From positions 186,001 through 250,000 of the forward strand of contig NZ_JPIN01000005.1 of the NCBI RefSeq assembly GCF_000753735.1: 64,000 nucleotides of DNA. Direction: 5' to 3'. Shown piece by piece: positions 36,951 to 44,434 of the stretch. This DNA comes from Pseudidiomarina atlantica. Its GTDB lineage: Bacteria; Pseudomonadota; Gammaproteobacteria; Enterobacterales; Alteromonadaceae. The position numbers and the translations under genes are program-made. Below the pieces are notes generated by a model. That model saw nothing but the letters and a program-made list of their open reading frames with translations, was not told where the DNA came from and made no database searches. Position 1 is the stretch's first letter. Each line of letters opens with the position of its first letter.

Positions 36951-38632
36951 GCACAGCTAACGTCGAGCAACTTTTCACCGAGCGCTTTCGTGTCAGTCAC
37001 GACGACTACGCGAAGGCACTGCAATTTCAAGCGCGCAACGGTGGTCATTTAGAGCAAATCTTGGTGCGCATGGGCGCGCTAAGCTCGGAGTTTTTGCCGA
37101 CGTACTATGCCGAAATGTACGAATTGCCACAGCTCGGTGCTGACGAATTGCAGGCAGCATTGGATGCCGACGCGCAATGGCAAAAACTGCACGAAGACTT
37201 GCCAGCTGAATTACGGGCGCAGTGTTTAGCGCACCATTGCGTGCCCTTGAGCTACGCCAATGCGCAGTTGCGCTGTGCTTGTACCAATCCGAGCCAACCG
37301 GCATTGCTCGAGTTCGTGGCAAGTACCGACGTCGAATTAGTTTTGGTCAGCGAAGACGGTTTCAACCAATTGAAGAGCCGCTTGCAACAAGAAAGCGAAG
37401 GCGCGACCAATGACAACGCCGGACTGACCATGCTTGAGGAAGATCGCTTACGCGAAATGGCCTCGGAAGCACCAACGGTCAATCTGTTAAATAATTTAAT
37501 TGCCAAAGCGCTGCGCCGCCGCGCTTCCGATATGCATATTGAACCCTGGAAGGGCAAAGGCCGGGTGCGCTACCGTATCGATGGCGTGTTGCATGAGGCC
37601 GACTTTATCCCCATCCACATGGTGTTGCCGGTGGTCACGCGCTTAAAACTCCTATCGAGCATGGATATTGCCGAAAAACGGCGGCCGCAAGACGGAAAAA
37701 TCGAGCTGCGCATCGATGGCTTAAATGTCGATGTGCGGGTGTCGGCGTTACCGGTCGGCGAAGGCGAGAGCGTGGTTATGCGTTTCTTGCTACAAGATAA
37801 TTTAGCCTATGACGTCGGTACCTTAGGCATTGAACCCGATGTCGAAGCCTTGCTGCTCGAAGATATTCAAGCGACCTCCGGCGTCATTTTGCTGACCGGC
37901 CCGACCGGCTCGGGTAAGACCACCAGCTTGTACTCATTCCTGTCGCGTCGTAACGAACCTGACGTCAAGATCATCACCATTGAAGACCCGGTTGAGTATC
38001 AACTCGATGGCATCAACCAAGTGCAAGTGCAAAGCGACATCGGTTTTACCTTCGCCCATGCGCTGCGGTCAGTGGTGCGACAAGACCCTGACATTATCAT
38101 GGTCGGTGAGATCCGTGACGCCGAAACCGCCGGCATCGCCTTGCAGTCGGCACTGACCGGCCACCTGGTTTTTAGTACCTTGCACACCAACGATGCGGCG
38201 AGTGCCTACACGCGCTTGCTCGATTTAGGGGTGGAAGAATTTCTCTTGTCAGCGGCGATTAAGGTTATTGTCGGCCAACGTCTGGCGCGGCGTTTGTGCC
38301 CGCATTGTCGGGTGCCTGATAGCGAAGCGACGGAGGCATTTCGGCGCTTTAAAATGGACTGGCTGATCGAACGTTTTGCCGTAACGCCGGCATTTCACCA
38401 AGCCGTCGGCTGCGATAAGTGCGCCAATACCGGTTACAGTGGGCGTGTCGCGTTAATTGAATACATGCGTTGCGACGAGCAACTGACGGCCCTGTTGGGT
38501 GACGCGGAGTTTTTGACCAAGGCGCGGCGCATGAACCGCGAGCGTGGTTACCGTAATTTGCTCGAAGATGGCATGCTCAAAGCATTGCGCGGCGAAACCA
38601 CCATTGCTGAAGTGGTGAGGGTTGCAGGCTAA
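36947..38632 (+). CDS. gspE: GspE-like ATPase of the second type II system
   Basis: 561 residues, longer than the first GspE because of a larger N-terminal MshEN/GspE-N domain (about 1-150). Walker A GPTGSGKT at 318-325, Walker B region VVRQDPDIIMVGEIRD, His box FSTLHTNDAASAYTRL and a zinc tetracysteine (CPHC, CDKC). Clearly paralogous to, not a recent copy of, the first GspE. Stop and start overlap with the next gene by 1 nt. Confidence 0.95.
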   Translation: MSTANVEQLFTERFRVSHDDYAKALQFQARNGGHLEQILVRMGALSSEFLPTYYAEMYELPQLGADELQAALDADAQWQKLHEDLPAELRAQCLAHHCVPLSYANAQLRCACTNPSQPALLEFVASTDVELVLVSEDGFNQLKSRLQQESEGATNDNAGLTMLEEDRLREMASEAPTVNLLNNLIAKALRRRASDMHIEPWKGKGRVRYRIDGVLHEADFIPIHMVLPVVTRLKLLSSMDIAEKRRPQDGKIELRIDGLNVDVRVSALPVGEGESVVMRFLLQDNLAYDVGTLGIEPDVEALLLEDIQATSGVILLTGPTGSGKTTSLYSFLSRRNEPDVKIITIEDPVEYQLDGINQVQVQSDIGFTFAHALRSVVRQDPDIIMVGEIRDAETAGIALQSALTGHLVFSTLHTNDAASAYTRLLDLGVEEFLLSAAIKVIVGQRLARRLCPHCRVPDSEATEAFRRFKMDWLIERFAVTPAFHQAVGCDKCANTGYSGRVALIEYMRCDEQLTALLGDAEFLTKARRMNRERGYRNLLEDGMLKALRGETTIAEVVRVAG

Positions 38633-39831
38633 TGGCACTGTTCACTTACGTCGCGTACAACACCAGTGGCGTTGAGCAGAAAGGCCGCATTGACGCGCTC
38701 GATCTCGAAACCGCCCGCGCGCGGCTGGAACAACAGCAATTGTTGGTCGCCGATTTAAAAGAAGCCTCAACCGGCTTAAACGCGAATGTATTTGGTGAGC
38801 GCGGGCTTAACTTTCACGATGTTGAATTTTTCACTGCCGAGCTAAGCTTGTTATTAAGCTCTGGGCTGCGGGTCGATAAAGGCCTCGAGATCTTGTTGTA
38901 CAACGTCGAGAAACCGGCGTTGCGCGATTTGCTACAGACAGTGCTGCAGGAGCTTAAGCAAGGCCACAAGCTATCGGATAGCTTGGCCAAGTTTTCGGTA
39001 TTTAGTTCACTGTATTTGGGCTTGGTACAAATTGCCGAAGAAACCGGCGAATTAGCCGCGACCTTCGAACGACTCGCGGCTGAAATGCGCTACCAAATGG
39101 AACTGCGCGACAAGATCAAACAAGCCTTGGTGTATCCGGCGGTTATTTTGACGGTTTGTATTGCTGCCATCGTGTTTATTTTCAACTTTGTGGTGCCGAA
39201 TCTCACCACCTTATTCCGCGATGCAGAAAACCTGCCGGGTTATACCGTTGCCCTGCTCGCGGTGAGTGACTTCTTTTTAGCCTACCAATGGTTGTTGTTG
39301 ATTGGCCTCATCGGCGGCGGATTCTGCCTCTGGTATTACCGCGAACAGCCCTGGGTGCAGCGGCTTGGCAGTTGGTGTCGCGAACGGCTACCGATAGTCA
39401 AGGGCGCGAACCTCTTGGTTGAGCGTATTCGTTTTAACGCCGCTTTGTACGTAATGATGAGTGCCGGCGTTGCCATTGATCGTTCTCTTAAGCTCGCCAT
39501 GAAAACCTTGCGCACTGAGTCGTTGCAGGCCGAAGTTGCACGGGCCACCGAACGCGTTAATCGTGGCGATAGCTTATCGGCCTGCTTGAGCGAGTCGCGC
39601 TTGTATCCACCGTACTTTGCCGCGTTGTTGTCGATTGGCGAAGAAAGCGGTGAGCTGGCGCGGGTGTTTGGTGAAATTGCTGATCGCTCGCGGCGCACTT
39701 TTTACAGCTGGGTGACGCGCTTTACCAGCTTACTTGAACCTGCCCTAATTCTGTTCATGGGGGCTGTGGTCGGCTCGATTGTCGTCATTATGATGCTCAG
39801 TATCTCGGCCGTCACAGACATGCCACTATGA
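38632..39831 (+). CDS. gspF: GspF-like platform protein of the second type II system
   Basis: 399 residues. Two GspF domains (TAELSLLLSSGLRVDKGLEI and the ERIRFNAALYVMMSAGVAID region), each followed by hydrophobic helices (around 165-190, 215-240 and 370-395). YPPYFAALLSIGEESGELAR is the second-domain signature. It should form the inner-membrane platform for the second pseudopilus. Confidence 0.95.
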   Translation: MALFTYVAYNTSGVEQKGRIDALDLETARARLEQQQLLVADLKEASTGLNANVFGERGLNFHDVEFFTAELSLLLSSGLRVDKGLEILLYNVEKPALRDLLQTVLQELKQGHKLSDSLAKFSVFSSLYLGLVQIAEETGELAATFERLAAEMRYQMELRDKIKQALVYPAVILTVCIAAIVFIFNFVVPNLTTLFRDAENLPGYTVALLAVSDFFLAYQWLLLIGLIGGGFCLWYYREQPWVQRLGSWCRERLPIVKGANLLVERIRFNAALYVMMSAGVAIDRSLKLAMKTLRTESLQAEVARATERVNRGDSLSACLSESRLYPPYFAALLSIGEESGELARVFGEIADRSRRTFYSWVTRFTSLLEPALILFMGAVVGSIVVIMMLSISAVTDMPL

Positions 39832-40322
39832 CGTCGCGCGCGCCTTCGCTGCGCCGCGGTTTCACCCTTATCGAATTGCTCGTGGTGCTGGCCATCATCG
39901 CCATCGCCGCCACTCTAGTCGGCCCCTTAGCCTTCACGCAATACGAAAACAGCCAGCGAACCGCCGAACGCGAACAACTGCTGCGCCTTATCAACGAGTA
40001 CACTTTTGCCGCCTACAGCCGCAACCAAAACTTCACCCTAACCACCGCCAACACTGACTTTTCCATCGAGAAAGGGCAGCCCTCCCTCGCGCTCGGGGGT
40101 ACCCCCCAGGGAGGGCAGCCCTTTTTAGGTGAAAATGGGAGTGGAATCAAGGTGATATTTGAATATTTGGAGTTTCCTGAACAACGAATATATCTAAACA
40201 GGCATGGCTTTTGGCAGCCGAATGAGTTGCGCTGGTACGAGGGCGACAATGAGCGTAGCGTGCAGTTGAATATGCGCCTAATAGAGTCAGGTGAGGAGGG
40301 CGACGATGCGCAAGCAGACTAG
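39828..40322 (+). CDS. GspH-like minor pseudopilin with an in-frame palindromic insertion
   Basis: 164 residues. Leader ending RRG then FTLIELLVVLAIIAIAATLV. Typical pseudopilin order, but codons 82-99 (40071-40124) are formed by a hairpin repeat, giving the Gly/Pro-rich run KGQPSLALGGTPQGGQPF. The frame is kept. Just after the repeat the ordinary sequence resumes (GENGSGIKVIFEYLEF). The insert probably forms an exposed loop. Assigned as GspH by position after gspF; low-similarity families make H versus another minor pseudopilin uncertain. Confidence 0.8.
   Translation: MTSRAPSLRRGFTLIELLVVLAIIAIAATLVGPLAFTQYENSQRTAEREQLLRLINEYTFAAYSRNQNFTLTTANTDFSIEKGQPSLALGGTPQGGQPFLGENGSGIKVIFEYLEFPEQRIYLNRHGFWQPNELRWYEGDNERSVQLNMRLIESGEEGDDAQAD
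40071..40124 (+). repeat. Intragenic GGGCAGCCC palindrome in a pseudopilin gene
   Basis: AAAGGGCAGCCCTCCCT (40071-40087) pairs with AGGGAGGGCAGCCCTTT (40108-40124) over 17 positions with a single central mismatch. The loop contains its own GGGGGTACCCCC palindrome (40095-40106). Same family as the intergenic copies at 7808, 8576 and 9256; length 54 bp, a multiple of three, so the frame is kept. Confidence 0.8.
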
Positions 40323-40743
40323 CGGCTTCACTTTACTCGAGATTTTGGTGGCGATGACCATTTTGTTCGCCACTATTGTCACGGGCATGCTGACCTATCA
40401 GAACAACATGTCGAACTCGGTCAAAGCGGCCGAGGTGATGCACATTTTGTCGCAAGTCGATGCGGTACGCAGCAACATTCGGTTTACCTTGCATCATGAG
40501 GCGCTCACCAGCGGCAGCGACTTGTTCAGCCAAGACGTCGAAGTCAGTTGGCAAGCCGCAGAACAAGCGTACGTGCCACCGGCACCAACCATGGATGAGA
40601 GTGGTAGCGGCTTTAACCAGTACGGGCCGCGTTACCATTTGTACGCCATCACCCTAACCATGACCTACGGCAGCAGCCAACGGGTTTTCAACTACGAGGA
40701 GCTGATATGGGACGAAAACATGCGTCAACCGGCTTCACCCTAG
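40306..40743 (+). CDS. GspI-like minor pseudopilin of the second type II system
   Basis: 145 residues from ATG 40306, preceded by GAGGAGGG. Leader MRKQTSG then FTLLEILVAMTILFATIVTG. Overlaps the preceding pseudopilin gene by 17 nt and the next by 37 nt. Soluble part is short, as in GspI, with a DESGSGFNQYGPRYH segment. I assign I by order; it could instead be a V-type minor pseudopilin. Confidence 0.78.
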   Translation: MRKQTSGFTLLEILVAMTILFATIVTGMLTYQNNMSNSVKAAEVMHILSQVDAVRSNIRFTLHHEALTSGSDLFSQDVEVSWQAAEQAYVPPAPTMDESGSGFNQYGPRYHLYAITLTMTYGSSQRVFNYEELIWDENMRQPASP

Positions 40744-41396
40744 TTGAAACGCTCATCGCGATGGTGTTGTTGAGTCTGCTGATGATCAGCGGTGCGCTCG
40801 CCTACGACTACTTCAGCCAAAATTGGCAGCGCAATAAACACCTCGCGACGGCATCGCTCGACCGCCATCATCTGCTTACGTTGGTGCAAAAAGTCACCTG
40901 GAACACCTATGCCAAAGTGGTGCGCAACAACGACAACGACCGTCTCGGCTTCTACTTTCTTGGCCGCACCGACGGCTTTACCGCAGTCTCTCACATTAGC
41001 GTGCAAAATCCCGACGTTGGCGCCGTCTATCGTATCTTCCAAGAGCCCAACGGCAACGGCGGTTATCGCTTAGTGTACGAAGAAGCCGTGCTCAGCGACA
41101 CTACCCTTGCCGACGCTGCGCAGCAACTTCCCTTTAATTTCCGGCGCATTCTCTATGACGATGTTGCGACCATCGCGTTTGGCTATTACGGCTACCAAAG
41201 TCTCACTGAGCGCAACCAAACCGTGGCCGGTGACCAAGGCGATACCTACAAGCTCAATTGGTATGACGAATACGATGGTTTGCAACGAGTGCTCCACCCG
41301 CAGTCGATTCGCATCAACCTCAACGGCTTTAATTGGCTGATTGAAGTACCTGACGCTGTTGAATCGACCATGACAAGGTATACACAAGATGTCTAA
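40707..41396 (+). CDS. GspJ-like minor pseudopilin of the second type II system
   Basis: 229 residues. Start ATG 40707 has GAGGAG 6 nt upstream. Leader MGRKHASTG then FTLVETLIAMVLLSLLMISG. The body resembles GspJ in size and in the YRIFQEPNGNGGYRLVYEEA region. Overlaps the next gene by 8 nt. Confidence 0.78.
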   Translation: MGRKHASTGFTLVETLIAMVLLSLLMISGALAYDYFSQNWQRNKHLATASLDRHHLLTLVQKVTWNTYAKVVRNNDNDRLGFYFLGRTDGFTAVSHISVQNPDVGAVYRIFQEPNGNGGYRLVYEEAVLSDTTLADAAQQLPFNFRRILYDDVATIAFGYYGYQSLTERNQTVAGDQGDTYKLNWYDEYDGLQRVLHPQSIRINLNGFNWLIEVPDAVESTMTRYTQDV

Positions 41397-42240
41397 GCAG
41401 CAGGGCATGGCATTGTTTCAAGTACTGTTGATGGTCGCCATCATCAGCGTACTGCTGTTGGTGATGAGCCAACAAACGCGCCACGCCGTGGCGCAAGCGC
41501 AGCAGATGCAAGATCAAGTGGAGCTGCAACTGGCGCTCGATTCCGCCGCCGCTTATACCGACACCTTACTGCTCAGTAATGACTGGCTGCGAGCGCGCAA
41601 CGACAGCAGCCACCCGCTCTACAACCTTAACTTCTACAATTACCCCCATGCACTCAGCTTGCCGGAGCGCCCCGCCTATCGAGCGCTCAATTACCAAGTG
41701 CAGTTGAAGTTGCAAAATGAAGCCAGCTTGCTCGATGTCAATTATCAAACCCAATACGTTGAAGACTTGCTGGTGCAGTTAGGCAAGCCAGTGCCAGAGG
41801 CGCAGCGCATGATCCGTGAATTACGCAACTGGTTGCAACGCCCGAAGCAGATTTTTATTCAGAGCTTGTCCGAGCTTGCGACCCTTGACGAATGGACGCT
41901 CAGCGACGTCGAATTATTACGTCCTTATGTGTCGATTAACGCGCCTATTTTGAATCCGGTTTGGGTACCCGACGCGCTCTTGCCTATATTGCTTAGCCAG
42001 GGGCAAGCTGCTACTATCGAAACCTTACGAAAAAATAACGAAGTTACAGCGGGATTGTTACAAGAATTTGCTGGTAATTACGACCCCCTCGATCGGGGTA
42101 TCGCACCAGCCGAAGCGCAACGTATGCAGCTGATTGCTGAGCCCCAAGGCTTGATGCTCTATCGGCAGCTCGATTATCGTCCGCGCCATCCAAACCCGCT
42201 GCGCTTGCATGCCAAGTATTTCCAACAACTACAACGATAA
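41389..42240 (+). CDS. GspK-like tip pseudopilin of the second type II system
   Basis: 283 residues, shorter than the first GspK (360). Short leader (MSKQQG) then MALFQVLLMVAIISVLLLVM with no Glu5, as in GspK. Further support: LLDVNYQTQYVEDLLVQLGK in place of the usual helix-hairpin segment, and SLSELATLDEWTLSDVELLRPYVSI near the end, which is the GspK helix-hairpin-helix pattern. A reduced GspK is the best reading. Confidence 0.78.
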   Translation: MSKQQGMALFQVLLMVAIISVLLLVMSQQTRHAVAQAQQMQDQVELQLALDSAAAYTDTLLLSNDWLRARNDSSHPLYNLNFYNYPHALSLPERPAYRALNYQVQLKLQNEASLLDVNYQTQYVEDLLVQLGKPVPEAQRMIRELRNWLQRPKQIFIQSLSELATLDEWTLSDVELLRPYVSINAPILNPVWVPDALLPILLSQGQAATIETLRKNNEVTAGLLQEFAGNYDPLDRGIAPAEAQRMQLIAEPQGLMLYRQLDYRPRHPNPLRLHAKYFQQLQR

Positions 42241-42245
42241 TAACA

Positions 42246-43370
42246 ATGGCAGAGACGACCGAACGCCCGCAGCAAACCAAACCACCCCTAAGCGCTCGCT
42301 TGGCGAGTTTGGTGTGGCGGGTGAACCAGCAACTGCAGTGGTTGCAAGGCAGCAGTGCGACACCTAGTGTCGCACCAAAGCGGCGCGTTCCCTGTTTAGT
42401 CTTGGGTCGAGGTTTGTATCAAGAAGCTTGGCAGAGCTACAACATTCGCTCGGCCAGCGCGTTGAAGAAAATCCTGCAACAAAAAGCGCAACCGCAGCAA
42501 TTGCAATTTATCGGGCCGTGGCAAGACAACCAGCGCCGCGTGCTCACGCTGACCCTAAACGCTGACGCCATGCCATTGCGCGATAAAGCCTATGTGCTGT
42601 TGCCGGAGTCCTTGGTGCTTGGTGCCGCGTTGCCGCGTGGCTTGTATCAGATCAACGACGCTGGGCAGAACTACTTCTTTTATCAACAAGAAAAGCAATG
42701 GCAAACGCTTCTGCAGTCGAAGTTGGTAAATGACGCGAACAAAGCACGTCTTGCGCTCGGTTGCAGTAGCGAAATGCCGCTCAAAGAATTAACCCCAGCG
42801 CAGTTACAGGCACTGATCCCAAAAGGCGTCAGCAAGCTAGGCCTCGCCTATTGGCAGCAAGGCTGGCAAGGCAACACAGCTGCGACTGGCAGCAAACAGC
42901 CGTTACCTTGGCCGCAGCTTATGGCGACAGTTGCCATTATCGGTGCTAGCTATTTAGCGCTGAGCAGCGGCTATTTGTTGGTGAAGCAACAGCTGCTCAG
43001 CAGCCAGTTGGAGACCATTCAGCCGCAAGTCAGTGAACTTCTGCAGCAGCAATCACGCCTGCAACAAGCGCGTAGCAACCTCGCGCAGCTCAACGACCAA
43101 CTGAACGACGGTGCCTACGTGAATCAGTTTTGGCAGCTCATCGCGCAGGCCAGTGAGAACGGCACCACCATTAGTTATGTGACCTCAGATGCGGCACGTA
43201 TCACCATAGGTGGTGAATCTCCCGACGCCTTGGCCTTGCTCAAGCGCTTACATGCGTTGCCGCAAGTTGAAGCGGCGGAGTTTGCCGCGCCAGTACGCGA
43301 TAATCGCGGCGTCCAAGCCTTCCGCATCGATGTAATTCTGAAAGCGTCAACACAGGAGTCGCAAGCATGA
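42246..43370 (+). CDS. GspL/PilN-like inner-membrane protein of the second type II system
   Basis: 374 residues. Cytoplasmic N-terminal region (about 1-220) with no clear actin-like motifs, one membrane helix at about 224-245, a coiled coil (QVSELLQQQSRLQQARSNLA, about 260-290) and a C-terminal ferredoxin-like domain (ALALLKRLHALPQVEAAEF). This layout is that of GspL, or of PilM-PilN fused. Its place before a GspM-like gene supports GspL. Divergent enough that I leave the symbol blank. Confidence 0.65.
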   Translation: MAETTERPQQTKPPLSARLASLVWRVNQQLQWLQGSSATPSVAPKRRVPCLVLGRGLYQEAWQSYNIRSASALKKILQQKAQPQQLQFIGPWQDNQRRVLTLTLNADAMPLRDKAYVLLPESLVLGAALPRGLYQINDAGQNYFFYQQEKQWQTLLQSKLVNDANKARLALGCSSEMPLKELTPAQLQALIPKGVSKLGLAYWQQGWQGNTAATGSKQPLPWPQLMATVAIIGASYLALSSGYLLVKQQLLSSQLETIQPQVSELLQQQSRLQQARSNLAQLNDQLNDGAYVNQFWQLIAQASENGTTISYVTSDAARITIGGESPDALALLKRLHALPQVEAAEFAAPVRDNRGVQAFRIDVILKASTQESQA

Positions 43371-43918
43371 CCGCGAAGCAACGCAACCTGTTGTTGATTG
43401 CCGCTCTGTTGGCGACCTTGCAGTTTGTCGTCAAACCTTTGTTGCAATGGCAGCGCCAAACCATTGACGAACTCAGCCTGAATCAAGGGCGCCTAGAACG
43501 CAGTGAATTGCTGTTGGCCAATGCCGACAGCTTAGCGACCAACACCGACGCCGCCACCGCCCTTGAACAAGAAATGCTGGCGCAATTCCCACAGGCGCAA
43601 GAAATCACCTTGACCCAAATTCAATTGCAAAGCGCGATTGAAACCGCGCTACGTTCGCAGCAAACCCGCATCGATGAATTCAGCTGGTTAACCGCGCCCG
43701 AACAAAGCGGCGGCAGTTTGGCCATGATGCGCGGTAAAGTCACCATCAGTGGCGACCTTGCCAACATCGTTAGCGCGCATTTTGCGCTGCTTGAACAGAT
43801 GCCGACCATCGCCTATGAAAGTATGGATTTACGCAATGCCGGGCGCCGCGGTCGCGGTGGCTACCGGCTGACGTTAATGCTTAATGTTGCGGTACAGGCA
43901 ACGGGAGGGCAGTCATGA
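43367..43918 (+). CDS. GspM/PilO-like inner-membrane protein of the second type II system
   Basis: 183 residues. N-terminal membrane helix at about 8-24, a short coiled coil and a ferredoxin-like periplasmic domain (GKVTISGDLANIVSAHFALL, about 125-145), as in GspM and PilO. It overlaps both neighbours by 4 nt. It should partner the preceding GspL-like protein. Confidence 0.65.
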   Translation: MTAKQRNLLLIAALLATLQFVVKPLLQWQRQTIDELSLNQGRLERSELLLANADSLATNTDAATALEQEMLAQFPQAQEITLTQIQLQSAIETALRSQQTRIDEFSWLTAPEQSGGSLAMMRGKVTISGDLANIVSAHFALLEQMPTIAYESMDLRNAGRRGRGGYRLTLMLNVAVQATGGQS

Positions 43919-44421
43919 TAGCGCTGAAGGCCTTACCGCTGAGCGTTAAGCTCACCGCTGCATGCGTTGCGCTCCTTGCGCTGATTGATTTCAGTCAGCG
44001 CGTATGGGTCAGCTCCGAAGCTAACCCGCCGGCGGTGCCGCAGTTCAATGCCAGCGACTATGCAACGCAAGCGCCAAGTATGAACGCAGCCTTGCAACAA
44101 TGGATCGAGCAGCAACGGAGCGCAGCAGCGCAAGCCGCACAAGAGCAAAGCGTTTCGCAGCCGCAAGCAGAATTATTGCCAGGTGGCGTGAATTTAGGCG
44201 AAACTCGGGTGCGGGTGCGTGCCACCTACACATCGAGCGCCACTGGGGCGCAGTTGGCGTTGCTCGAAGCGCAGCAAATTAATAATCGTTCACTCGAGCT
44301 TACTGAAGTGGACGAAGGTTTCGAAATAGACAACTATAAAGTGAGCAAAATAACCGCTGATAGTGTGGTATTCGTGAATGCCGAAGGCGAGCAAGTCACG
44401 GTACCGGTGTTCGACTATTAG
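43915..44421 (+). CDS. GspC-like (HR domain only) protein of the second type II system
   Basis: 168 residues. One membrane helix at about 8-30, an Ala/Gln-rich linker (about 55-85) and a C-terminal small beta domain (about 95-168, VRVRATYTSSATGAQLALLE, YKVSKITADSVVFVNAEGEQ) that fits the HR/PilP fold. No PDZ domain, unlike the first GspC. It directly precedes the secretin gene, which fits the GspC role of gating the secretin. Confidence 0.6.
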   Translation: MIALKALPLSVKLTAACVALLALIDFSQRVWVSSEANPPAVPQFNASDYATQAPSMNAALQQWIEQQRSAAAQAAQEQSVSQPQAELLPGGVNLGETRVRVRATYTSSATGAQLALLEAQQINNRSLELTEVDEGFEIDNYKVSKITADSVVFVNAEGEQVTVPVFDY

Positions 44422-44434
44422 CAGCAAGGGGACT

